From Gemmiger formicilis (lineage in GTDB: Bacteria; Bacillota; Clostridia; Oscillospirales; Ruminococcaceae): DNA of 42,457 nucleotides. Under the pieces are notes generated by a model, which saw only the letters and a program-made list of their open reading frames with translations, did not search any database and was not told where the DNA came from. Location: contig NZ_JACJJP010000029.1 in the NCBI RefSeq assembly GCF_016900095.1, positions 1 to 42,457 on the forward strand, given 5' to 3'. The translations under genes were made by a program, and so were the position numbers. Numbering within the stretch: the stretch's first letter is position 1; each line of letters starts with the position of its first letter. Positions 35,187 to 42,457 of the stretch are shown here, one piece after another.

Positions 35187-36512
35187 TCAGCCGTTCAGGA
35201 TTTCCTGCACGCGGGAGTTCATGTTGGCGATGCCTTCGTCCACGCTCTCGGAGTAGGTCATGATGGCGTCATGCTCCTCGTTCAGGACGGTCTCGATCTC
35301 GGAAGCCTTGTCGGACAGAGGCATTTCGAGGTAGACGGCGGTGGTGGTCAGAGCCTCCTTGGAAGCTTCGTCAGAGGGGAAGCCTTCGGTGGCGGCGATG
35401 ATGTCGTTGATCTCGCTGTTGGAGACGGCCGGGAAGGTGCCGGTGGCGGCGATGGCGGCAGCGCCCTCGTCGGAGACACACCAGTTGATGAAGTCAGCAG
35501 CGGCTTCCTGGTTCTCGGAGTAGGGGTTGATGCCCAGGCTGGTCACAGTGCCCAGAGTGGTGCCGGCCTCGACTCCGTCCGGATGAGGATACTTGACGAT
35601 GCCGAAGTTGACGGGGGTGACACCGTTGGCTTCCGCTTCGCTGTTGTAGGTCTGCAGGGTGGCGATGAACCAGCTGCCCATGTTGCACATGGCGGCCTGG
35701 CCGTTTTCGAAGGCAGCGGAGTAATGCAGGCCGCTAGTCTTCAGTTCGCCGTAGTCAGGCACGACACCGTCGGTCTGCTCGGCCAGGACGGTCTCGTAAT
35801 ACGGCTTCAGGAAGTCGTAGCTGCCGTCGATGATGGTGTTCTGGCCATCCAGGATGCCGAACAGGGTGACGTCGGAACGCCAGGTGTGGTAGATGTTGCC
35901 GTAAGCGCCGGTCTTTTCGGCCACTTCACGGATCAGGGTGTCGAATTCGCTGAAGGTCATGTCGTTGGACGGATACTCGATACCGGCCTGATCGAACATG
36001 TCCTTGTTGTAGAACAGAACCCAGAAGTCGGAACGGAACGGAACAGCGTAGAAGTTGCCGTCGGAGGCGGTCAGCTGCTCGATAACGCCGCCGAAGTCAG
36101 CGGTGTCGCGCTCCAGGATGTCGTTCATGGGAACGAGCATTTCCAGGTTGATCAGGTTGGAGTAGCCGGGGATGTCCTTGATGGTCAGGACGTCCAGCTC
36201 ACCGTTGCCGCCGGCCAGCTGGGTGGCCAGCTGGGTCATGTAGTCGGTGGAGCCCAGGTCGGTCATCTCGATGGTGACGTTGGGGTTGGCGGCCATGTAG
36301 CCGTCGGCCATTGCCTGCCAGTAAGCGGTGGATTCCAGGTCCCAAACAGCCCAGTTCAGGGTAACCTGTTCACCCTCAGCGCTTTCGGTGGTGGTGGAAG
36401 TGGCGTCGGTGGCGGTGCTATCGCTGGTAGCGGTAGATTCGCTGCTGGCGCCGCAAGCGGCCAGAGACAGCGCCATGGCGCCGGCCATGGTCAAAGCCAA
36501 GAGCTTCTTCAT
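35187..36512 (-). CDS. Extracellular sugar-binding lipoprotein (ABC family 1)
   Basis: The 441-residue protein begins with a lipoprotein signal (LAAC, Cys20), a Ser/Thr linker and a family 1 solute-binding domain (LNWAVWDLESTAYWQAMADGY at its start, DVLTIKDIPGY, YAVPFRSDFWVLFYNKDMFDQ, MCNMGSWFIA, EAAADFINWCVSDEGA). It captures oligosaccharide outside the membrane for the two CUT1 permeases. ATG 36512 has AAGGAGGAG upstream. It heads the minus-strand operon and faces the two-component system across a 304-bp regulatory gap. Confidence 0.95.
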   Translation of the reverse strand: MKKLLALTMAGAMALSLAACGASSESTATSDSTATDATSTTTESAEGEQVTLNWAVWDLESTAYWQAMADGYMAANPNVTIEMTDLGSTDYMTQLATQLAGGNGELDVLTIKDIPGYSNLINLEMLVPMNDILERDTADFGGVIEQLTASDGNFYAVPFRSDFWVLFYNKDMFDQAGIEYPSNDMTFSEFDTLIREVAEKTGAYGNIYHTWRSDVTLFGILDGQNTIIDGSYDFLKPYYETVLAEQTDGVVPDYGELKTSGLHYSAAFENGQAAMCNMGSWFIATLQTYNSEAEANGVTPVNFGIVKYPHPDGVEAGTTLGTVTSLGINPYSENQEAAADFINWCVSDEGAAAIAATGTFPAVSNSEINDIIAATEGFPSDEASKEALTTTAVYLEMPLSDKASEIETVLNEEHDAIMTYSESVDEGIANMNSRVQEILNG

Positions 36513-36570
36513 AGTGTTTTCTCCTCCTTATGTAGTGGCGGGGTGGGGTCCCTCGCCTTTCAGTGTCTAT

Positions 36571-36741
36571 ATTATAGCGGATATTTTTTGAAAAACAGAT
36601 GGAATTTTTGCGGCAACTCCTGCAAAAAAGCCAGAGTCTTTCATCTTTTGGACACAAAAAAGATGCATTTTCTTAAAAAACATGTATTTTTTCATTCTCT
36701 TGAACAATTCCTTTGCTTTGCCGTGCATGATTTTGTATAAT
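36571..36741. promoter_or_regulatory. Divergent regulatory region of the glycan locus
   Basis: The gap 36513-36816 holds both promoters. For the kinase gene TTGCTT (36713-36718), 17 bp and TATAAT (36736-36741) are clear. For the solute-binding protein a TATAAT (36576-36571, minus) lacks a good -35, suggesting activation. Between them are three inverted repeats: TTTTTGC-N10-GCAAAAA (36605-36628), CATCTTTT/AAAAGATG (36642-36649 with 36657-36664) and AAAAAA-CATGT-ATTTTTT near 36675-36692. One or more may bind the YesN-type regulator or a catabolite regulator; this is inference. Confidence 0.55.
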
Positions 36742-36816
36742 AAAACTACGAATGCGGTTGTCTGCCCTTTCGGCCGCTGCCGTTCTTCGCCATACCTTAT
36801 TAATAAGGAGTTTCGC

Positions 36817-38613
36817 ATGCACAAATTGCGCCATTCCATCCAGGCGCGGGTCATTCTGCTGGTCATGGCCTTTACCGCCCTCATCGCCCTGGCCGTCTGC
36901 GGCGCCAGCGTGGCTGCCCTGTACAAGAGCACCGTGCGTTCCACCGCTCAGAGCGCCGAATATAACCTGCAGATCGCCGCCGGACGTCTGCGCCAGGATG
37001 TGGAGGAGATCGACAGCCTGGCCGACTGGGCCACCGTAAACAGCACGGTGCGCAATTATCTGTTTTCCAGCTACCAGCGCACCCAGATCCTGGATATCTA
37101 CAACACCATCCTGAGCAAATATTCCTCCCAGCACACCGCCCGCTACATCCGCCGGTTCATCATCACCAACTGCGAAACCGGCCTGATGCAGCAGGGCACC
37201 GCCGTGTCCCAGTCCATGGCCTTGTCGGTGGAAAATCTGAACGAACTGCCCGGCTTTGAGGACGCCCAGGACAGCGATTCCTGGACCATCCTGGCCGAAG
37301 ACCCCCTGATCACCGTGGGGTCCGCCTCGGTCATTCCGGTGATCCGCAACACCAAAAACTTTACCACCAACCAGACGGCCCGGGTCTACATTGCGGTGTC
37401 CTCGGCTCTGATCACCGACGCCGTACAGGATTACACCCTGCCCGAAGATGCCGCCCTGTACTTCATCATGGACGGCCGGCCCTACCGCATCGACGGGGGC
37501 GCCATGATCTCCGCCGACGTGGAGCTGACGGATTTTCCCGACGCAGCGCTGGAAAAGCAGTATGACCTGCTGGACAACCGCACCGTGGCGTTCCAGGTGA
37601 ACGGGGAGAACGCCCTGGCTTACCCCCTGGGCAGCAGCGGGCTGTATGTGGCCCAGACCCTGCCCAAAGCCATGGTCACCAGCCAGCTGCCCGCCATGAT
37701 GCTGCCCCTGACCGCCGCCTTCTGCATGATCCTACTGCTGGGGCTTTTGCTGGGGCTGCTGCTGCGGCAGATGATCTCGGTGCCGGTACAGGCCCTGCAG
37801 GACCAGCTCCGGCGCATCGGCCAGGGGGATTTCACCCCCAACCCCGCCATCGAGTGGGACAACGAGATGGGCGACATCGGCCGGGGCATCAACGGGCTTT
37901 CCCGGTCGGTCACCGGCCTGATGGAACACCGGCTGGAGGACGAACGCCAGAAAAAAGACCTGGAATACCGCATGCTGCAAAACCAGATCAACCCCCATTT
38001 CATCTACAACACCCTGAACAGCATCAAGTGGATGGCCACCATCCAGCACGCCCCCGGCATTGCCGAGATGACCATGGCCTTGTCCCGCCTGTTGAAGAGC
38101 GTTTCCAAGGGCAACGAACGACTGGTGCCCCTGCAGGAAGAATTTGCGCTGCTCAACGACTATTTCACCATCCAGCAGTACCGCTACGGCGGCACCATCA
38201 CCATGGATGTGACCTACATCGAGGACGAACGCCTGTGCCGGGACTGCATGATTCCCCGTTTCACCCTGCAGCCCCTGGTGGAAAATGCCATCTTCCACGG
38301 CATTGAGCCCAAGGGCTGTGCGGGCAACATTGAAATTCTGGTGCTGCGGGACGCCACCGGCGACGTGCTCATCGACCTGAAGGACGACGGGGTGGGCATG
38401 AGCCCCGAGCAGGCCGCCAAGGCCCTGTCCGAACCCGGGCCGGAGGAGGCCTCCGCCAAATTCCGCCATGTGGGCATGTGGAACGTCCACCGCCGCCTGC
38501 AGTACAGTTTCGGAGAGGGATACGGCCTGTCCATCCGCTCCGAGCCGGGCAAGGGCACGGTGGTGACCGTGCGCCTGCCCCCCACCGAATCCCAAAAAGG
38601 AGGCAACTCATGA
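36817..38613 (+). CDS. YesM-type sensor histidine kinase
   Basis: The 598-residue kinase has a membrane helix at about 10-35 and an extracellular sensor of about 250 residues. A second helix (LPAMMLPLTAAFCMILLLGL) leads to a HAMP linker (VPVQALQDQLRRIGQGDF). The His_kinase domain has His394 in NQINPHFIYNTLNSIKWM, and the ATPase domain has LQPLVENAIFHGIEPK, DDGVGMS and GMWNVHRRLQYSFG. YesM-type kinases sense sugars, often together with the binding protein, and phosphorylate a YesN partner. ATG 36817 has AAGGAG 6 nt upstream, and the regulator gene overlaps by 4 nt. Confidence 0.94.
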   Translation: MHKLRHSIQARVILLVMAFTALIALAVCGASVAALYKSTVRSTAQSAEYNLQIAAGRLRQDVEEIDSLADWATVNSTVRNYLFSSYQRTQILDIYNTILSKYSSQHTARYIRRFIITNCETGLMQQGTAVSQSMALSVENLNELPGFEDAQDSDSWTILAEDPLITVGSASVIPVIRNTKNFTTNQTARVYIAVSSALITDAVQDYTLPEDAALYFIMDGRPYRIDGGAMISADVELTDFPDAALEKQYDLLDNRTVAFQVNGENALAYPLGSSGLYVAQTLPKAMVTSQLPAMMLPLTAAFCMILLLGLLLGLLLRQMISVPVQALQDQLRRIGQGDFTPNPAIEWDNEMGDIGRGINGLSRSVTGLMEHRLEDERQKKDLEYRMLQNQINPHFIYNTLNSIKWMATIQHAPGIAEMTMALSRLLKSVSKGNERLVPLQEEFALLNDYFTIQQYRYGGTITMDVTYIEDERLCRDCMIPRFTLQPLVENAIFHGIEPKGCAGNIEILVLRDATGDVLIDLKDDGVGMSPEQAAKALSEPGPEEASAKFRHVGMWNVHRRLQYSFGEGYGLSIRSEPGKGTVVTVRLPPTESQKGGNS

Positions 38614-39899
38614 CCCGCGTTTTACTGGTGGATGACGAACCCCTGGTGCTCATCGGCATGCAGAGCATGATTGACTGGGCCGCCAAAGGATTCGAGCTGG
38701 CCGGCACCGCCCGCAACGGCGGCGAAGCCCTGGAAAAGATCGAGGAGCTGCACCCGGACATCGTCATTTCCGACATCCGTATGCCGGTGATGGACGGGCT
38801 GACCCTGGCCGCCCGCTGCCGGGAAAAGGATGCGGCCCTGCCCGCCTTCATCATGCTCACCAGCTACGAGGAATTCGACTACGTGCGCCGGAGCATCGGC
38901 ATGGGGGCGGTGGATTACCTGGTCAAGCTGGACCTGACCCCGGAAAACCTGTGCGCCGCCCTGGACCGCGCCCGGGACGCCGTGCAGAAGGAGAAGGCCC
39001 TGCGGGCCCCCGCCACCCCGTCCGCCGCCGGCCTGGAAGTGTACCGGGACCGGTTTTTCATCCAGCTGTACAGCGGGGCGTTCCACACCGACGCCGAGAT
39101 TGCCAAGGCTGCCCGGGAGCTGGGCCTGGACCTGAACGCCCCCTGGTATGCGGTGGCCATTGCGGACATCCGCAACCGGGAACTGGACCCGGAACAGCAG
39201 GCCACCCTGAGCGCCGGCGTCACCCGCATGGCCGCCGACGTGCTGCCCAAATACCAGCCCTGCTATGTGTCCACCATGGACCTGCGGCATTTTTCGGTGC
39301 TGATTCCCCTGCAGGACCCCGACAAGCTGGAAGAGGAATTCGGCGAGGTGCTTAAAAAAGTCACCAACATTCTGTACAAGTATTTCAGTGTGGGCCTGTG
39401 GTGGGCCATCGGGCGCCCGGTGCAGACCCTGCATGAGGTCTGTGCCAGCCGGCGCACCGCCTTTTCGGCCCTGCCCCTGCTCAACGAAAAGCAGACCGTG
39501 CTGTTCTGCCGCACCGAGGCCAAGAGCAGCCTGGACCACCGGGCCCGCATTGTGGCCGAAGTGCAGGAGTACATCCGCCACCATCTGGACAGCAAGCTTT
39601 CGCTGAATGATGTGGCCGCCGTCTTCAATTTCAGTCCCGGGTACCTGAGCCAGCTGTTCACCCAGAACGGGGAGACCAGCTTTACCGAGTTTGTCACCGA
39701 GACCCGCATTGCCGCCGCCAAGGACCTGATGGCCTCCACCGATCTGAAGATCTACGAGATCAGCGAGCGGCTGGGTTTTGAAAGTGCCTTCTATTTTTCC
39801 AAAGTATTCAAGAAACTGGAAGGGGTCAGCCCCCGCGCTTATCTGCAAAAGCTGCGGGGCACCCCGCCGGAGAAGGGAGATTCCGCCGATGTTGACTGA
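38610..39899 (+). CDS. YesN-type AraC-family response regulator
   Basis: The 429-residue protein has an N-terminal receiver (Asp8-Asp9, phospho-acceptor Asp55 in VISDIRMPVMDG, Lys in VDYLVKLDL). A middle region of about 200 residues leads to a C-terminal AraC DNA-binding domain (YIRHHLDSKLSLNDVAAVFN, SPGYLSQLFTQNGETSFTEF, IYEISERLGFESAFYFSKVF, GVSPRAYLQ). ATG 38610 lies in an ATGA overlap with the kinase stop and has AAGGAGG 6 nt upstream. It should activate the divergent transporter-enzyme operon. Its stop overlaps the start of the heparinase II/III-like gene. Confidence 0.95.
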   Translation: MTRVLLVDDEPLVLIGMQSMIDWAAKGFELAGTARNGGEALEKIEELHPDIVISDIRMPVMDGLTLAARCREKDAALPAFIMLTSYEEFDYVRRSIGMGAVDYLVKLDLTPENLCAALDRARDAVQKEKALRAPATPSAAGLEVYRDRFFIQLYSGAFHTDAEIAKAARELGLDLNAPWYAVAIADIRNRELDPEQQATLSAGVTRMAADVLPKYQPCYVSTMDLRHFSVLIPLQDPDKLEEEFGEVLKKVTNILYKYFSVGLWWAIGRPVQTLHEVCASRRTAFSALPLLNEKQTVLFCRTEAKSSLDHRARIVAEVQEYIRHHLDSKLSLNDVAAVFNFSPGYLSQLFTQNGETSFTEFVTETRIAAAKDLMASTDLKIYEISERLGFESAFYFSKVFKKLEGVSPRAYLQKLRGTPPEKGDSADVD

Positions 39900-41709
39900 A
39901 CTGCTGGACCAGAATCCCGATTTTGCCCCGGGACGGTGGGTGCCCTGTCCGCCCACCACCGACCGGGATGCCTGGGACACCCTGCCCGGCTTTGACCGGC
40001 TGCTGGCGGCGGGCAACGCCGCCGCCCGCGAGGGCCGCCGGATTCCCGCCCTGCCCCTGTCCCTGTGGCTGCGGTTTATCCGCAAGGGCGAGCGGGTGAA
40101 ATACGAGGCCGCCTACTTTGCCCGCCGCCGCACCCTGGCCCGGCTGGCCCTGGCCGAAGCGCTGAGCGATGCGGGACAGTTTCTGCCCCAGATCGCCGAT
40201 TATGTGTGGGCCATCTGCGAGGAGAGCGCCTGGCAGCTGCCCGCCCACAACAGCTACATCCGGGACACCCCCCAGCTGCCCCTGCCCGACACGTCCCGCC
40301 CGGTGGTGGACCTGTTTGCCGCCGAGACCGGTGCCCTGCTGGCCATGGTGCACTATCTGCTGGGCCCCGCCCTGGACGACTACGCCCCCGGCCTTGCCGC
40401 CCGCATAGCCCGGGAGGTGGAAGCCCGGGTGCTGCGCCCCTGGCGCGCCGAGCATTTCTGGTGGATGGGCAACGGCGACGAACCCATGTGCAACTGGACC
40501 CCCTGGTGCACCCAGAACTGCCTGATTGCCCAGGCGCTGCTGCATCCCCACAGCGCCGCTGCCAACCGGGCAGCGGTGCGCCGGGCAGCTTACAGCCTGG
40601 ACTGCTTCCTCAAGGACTACGGCGAGGACGGCGCCTGCAGCGAGGGCGCCCAGTATTACTCCCACGCGGCCCTGTGTCTGTACAACGCCCTGGACATCCT
40701 GTGCGCCATGGCCCCCGGCGTCTTTGACGCCGCCTGGTCCGACCCCAAACTGCGGGCCATGGGCGAGTACATTGCCAACGTCCATGTGGCCGGGCCCTAC
40801 TACCTGAACTTTGCGGACTGCAGCCCCCTGGCCGGAGCCCGGGGCGCCCGGGAATTCCTCTTCGGCCGCCGGGTGGACAGCCGTCCCCTGATGGCCCTGG
40901 CCGCCGCCGACTTTGTGCGCTGGCCGGACGGGGAACCCACCACCGATTCCGCCGCGGGCATCAACCTGTTCTACCTGGTGCAGGCCGCCTTTGCGGAGGC
41001 GGACATCCGCACCTTTGCCCGGGCCGCGGCCCACGAGGGCGCCCCCCAGCCCGGGGACGCCTGGTACCCCAGCGTGGGGCTGCGCATCTGCCGCCGTGGG
41101 GCCTTTGTGGCGGGGATGAAAGCGGGCAACAACGCCGACAGCCACAACCACAACGACACCGGCAGTGTGACCCTGTACAAGGACGGTCGTCCCTACCTCA
41201 TTGACCTGGGGGTGGAGAGCTACACCCAAAAGACCTTCAGCCCCCAGCGGTACGAGATCTGGACCATGCAGTCCAGCTGGCACAACCTGCCGGAGTTTGA
41301 CCCCGACGGTGCCGCCTGCCAGCAGCTGCCCGGGGCGGAATACGCCGCCCGGGAGGTGCACGCCCCCGAGGGCGGGCTGTGCATGGACCTGGCCCCCGCC
41401 TACGGCCCGGTACCGGGGCTGGGATACTACCGCCGCAGCCTGGCCCTGACCGGGGAGGGGCTGCACCTGACCGACGAGACCGACTATGCCGGCACGGTGG
41501 CCATGACCCTGATGAGCGTGGAGGAACCCGCCTTGCAGGAAGGCAATCTCTGCTTCGGTACCTTGGGGTACACTCCCCTGCCCGCCGATGTTCGGGCCGT
41601 GATCGAAAAGGTGCCGGTGACCGACCCCCGTCTGCGGGGGGCCTGGCCGGACGCCGTCTACCGCACCCGCCTCTACTTCACCGGACGCCTGGAACTGTTC
41701 CTGCAGTGA
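39889..41709 (+). CDS. Heparinase II/III-like protein (candidate uronate polysaccharide lyase)
   Basis: The 606-residue protein has an alpha/alpha-toroid N-terminal half (LFAAETGALLAMVHYLLGP, HFWWMGNGDEPMCNWTPWCTQN, GACSEGAQYYSHAALCLYNAL) and a C-terminal beta half. The beta half has the heparinase II/III signature: NNADSHNHNDTGSVTLYKDG with His419 and His421, then IDLGVESYT and SSWHNLPEF. Family members cleave uronic-acid polysaccharides by beta-elimination, giving the unsaturated ends that GH88 removes. No signal peptide is seen, so it would act on imported oligosaccharides. The exact polysaccharide cannot be told. ATG 39889 overlaps the regulator stop by 11 nt and has AAGGGAG upstream. Confidence 0.85.
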   Translation: MLTELLDQNPDFAPGRWVPCPPTTDRDAWDTLPGFDRLLAAGNAAAREGRRIPALPLSLWLRFIRKGERVKYEAAYFARRRTLARLALAEALSDAGQFLPQIADYVWAICEESAWQLPAHNSYIRDTPQLPLPDTSRPVVDLFAAETGALLAMVHYLLGPALDDYAPGLAARIAREVEARVLRPWRAEHFWWMGNGDEPMCNWTPWCTQNCLIAQALLHPHSAAANRAAVRRAAYSLDCFLKDYGEDGACSEGAQYYSHAALCLYNALDILCAMAPGVFDAAWSDPKLRAMGEYIANVHVAGPYYLNFADCSPLAGARGAREFLFGRRVDSRPLMALAAADFVRWPDGEPTTDSAAGINLFYLVQAAFAEADIRTFARAAAHEGAPQPGDAWYPSVGLRICRRGAFVAGMKAGNNADSHNHNDTGSVTLYKDGRPYLIDLGVESYTQKTFSPQRYEIWTMQSSWHNLPEFDPDGAACQQLPGAEYAAREVHAPEGGLCMDLAPAYGPVPGLGYYRRSLALTGEGLHLTDETDYAGTVAMTLMSVEEPALQEGNLCFGTLGYTPLPADVRAVIEKVPVTDPRLRGAWPDAVYRTRLYFTGRLELFLQ

Positions 41710-41763
41710 CCGGACGCCGGAGTTCTGTATTTTCCGCCATACATAAACAAGGAGTTGATTGTG

Positions 41764-42457
41764 ATGTCCAACCAAATCGAGACCATCAAATTCAAGGTTC
41801 TGAACGCCGCCGGCCATACCCTGATGACCTGTGACGCCGCCCCCCGGGTGAGCCTGGTATACACCGCCGCCTACTGCCCCGGCGACCGCATTGCCCTGGA
41901 GATCAACACCCCCGGCCGGTACTGCTGGGTGCAGTTTGAGGACAGCATGCCCGAAGCCCTGGTCTACATCCAGAAGCGGGAGATCAATTTCCACATTCCC
42001 TTTGCGGAGCAGGCCATCACCTACAGCCCCAAGAGCTTTACCGGGGACCGCCATGTGATCCGGGCCCGGCTGGCCGAACCCTGGGAGATTGCCACCCGCC
42101 GCAACCTGGCCTTCAACCCCTACGACGAGCACGGGGACACCGGCTTCTTCCCCCATGCCAGCGCCAACGTGGAGACCCGGGGCGAGGCGGTCTTTGCCGC
42201 CCGCAACGCCATTGACGGCATCTTTGAGAACAGCTCCCACGGGGAATATCCCTACCAGAGCTGGGGCATCAACCGGGACCCCAACGCCGAGCTGCACCTG
42301 GATTTCGGCCGTCCGGTGGTGCTGGATGAGCTGCGCCTGACCCTGCGGGGGGATTATCCCCACGACAACTACTGGACCTGTGCCACGGTGGAATTCTCCG
42401 ACGGAGAGCGAATGACCCTCTCCCTGACCAACGACCGGGCCCCCCAGCGGTTCCCCC
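41764..42457 (+). CDS. Discoidin-like (F5/8 type C-like) domain protein, truncated by window end
   Basis: The frame encodes 231 residues and runs off the window. Residues 1-100 form an uncharacterised beta-rich part (VSLVYTAAYCPGDRIALEINTPG and following). About 140-230 resembles a galactose-binding/discoidin fold: NAIDGIFENSSHGEYPYQSW, then LHLDFGRPVVLDELRLTLRG and YWTCATVEFSDGE. AAGGAG (41749-41754) serves ATG 41764, or GTG 41761 immediately before it. No signal peptide is evident. It follows the heparinase II/III-like gene by 54 bp with no terminator, so it probably belongs to the same operon and may bind or process the glycan (inference). Confidence 0.75.
   Translation, partial: MSNQIETIKFKVLNAAGHTLMTCDAAPRVSLVYTAAYCPGDRIALEINTPGRYCWVQFEDSMPEALVYIQKREINFHIPFAEQAITYSPKSFTGDRHVIRARLAEPWEIATRRNLAFNPYDEHGDTGFFPHASANVETRGEAVFAARNAIDGIFENSSHGEYPYQSWGINRDPNAELHLDFGRPVVLDELRLTLRGDYPHDNYWTCATVEFSDGERMTLSLTNDRAPQRFP

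Noticed and set aside
39826-42363. An 845-codon minus-strand frame opposite the heparinase II/III-like and discoidin-like genes
   Set aside because: It is an antisense shadow; the plus strand has coupled starts and the HNHND signature.

Overview
The window looks like a chromosomal segment of a gut Firmicute of the Oscillospiraceae/Ruminococcaceae type (Faecalibacterium, Gemmiger or Subdoligranulum relatives). The signs are high GC with GC-rich codon ends, AAGGAG ribosome sites, a Pst/NptA/PhoPR phosphate island, a YesMN-type two-component pair with a CUT1 sugar transporter, and a secreted giant repeat protein. The genus is an inference; no rRNA or marker gene is present.

Layout. (1) 1-8091, minus: the first 2697 residues of a giant secreted repeat adhesin whose C-terminus lies beyond base 1. 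It is preceded by a promoter carrying 11-bp phased TGTGA repeats. (2) 8362-10628: a 40-codon ORF translationally coupled to a large serine recombinase. The recombinase gene ends about 20 bp from the point where a minus-strand SleC-like (spore-cortex-lytic type) gene loses its family sequence. An imperfect palindrome sits on that point, so this looks like one end of an integrated element that split the gene. (3) 10767-13592, plus: an aldose-1-epimerase-like protein and a polytopic GT-C-like membrane protein. (4) 13655-15913, minus: DUF2975, XRE regulator and DUF4173 operon. (5) 16084-18130, minus: REC-HD-GYP protein, free-standing HPt protein and P-loop kinase, joined by 4-nt or near overlaps.

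(6) 18287-26982: the phosphate island. pstS-pstC-pstA-pstB-phoU run on the minus strand, and nptA (Na/Pi cotransporter) followed by a PhoP/PhoR-type two-component system run on the plus strand. The 425-bp divergent region between pstS and nptA holds two matching Pho-box-like arrays, each of three 7-mers in 11-bp phase and each ending 33 bp before a -10 box. PstS is circularly permuted relative to classical PstS. (7) 27062-28295, minus: RidA and a ZIP metal transporter; the latter has a strong promoter and a DtxR/IdeR-like operator.

(8) 28439-42457: a uronic-acid glycan utilisation locus. On the minus strand are a solute-binding lipoprotein, two CUT1 permeases, GH88 unsaturated glucuronyl hydrolase, GH2 beta-glucuronidase (with the glucuronate-specific NxK motif) and a DUF2264 protein. 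Diverging on the plus strand are a YesM-type sensor kinase, a YesN-type regulator, a heparinase II/III-like protein and the start of a discoidin-like protein. None of the enzymes has a signal peptide, so the model is import of uronate-containing oligosaccharides followed by cytoplasmic breakdown. No transporter ATPase is encoded here, so a shared MsmK-type ATPase elsewhere is assumed.

I saw no tRNA, rRNA or CRISPR array.
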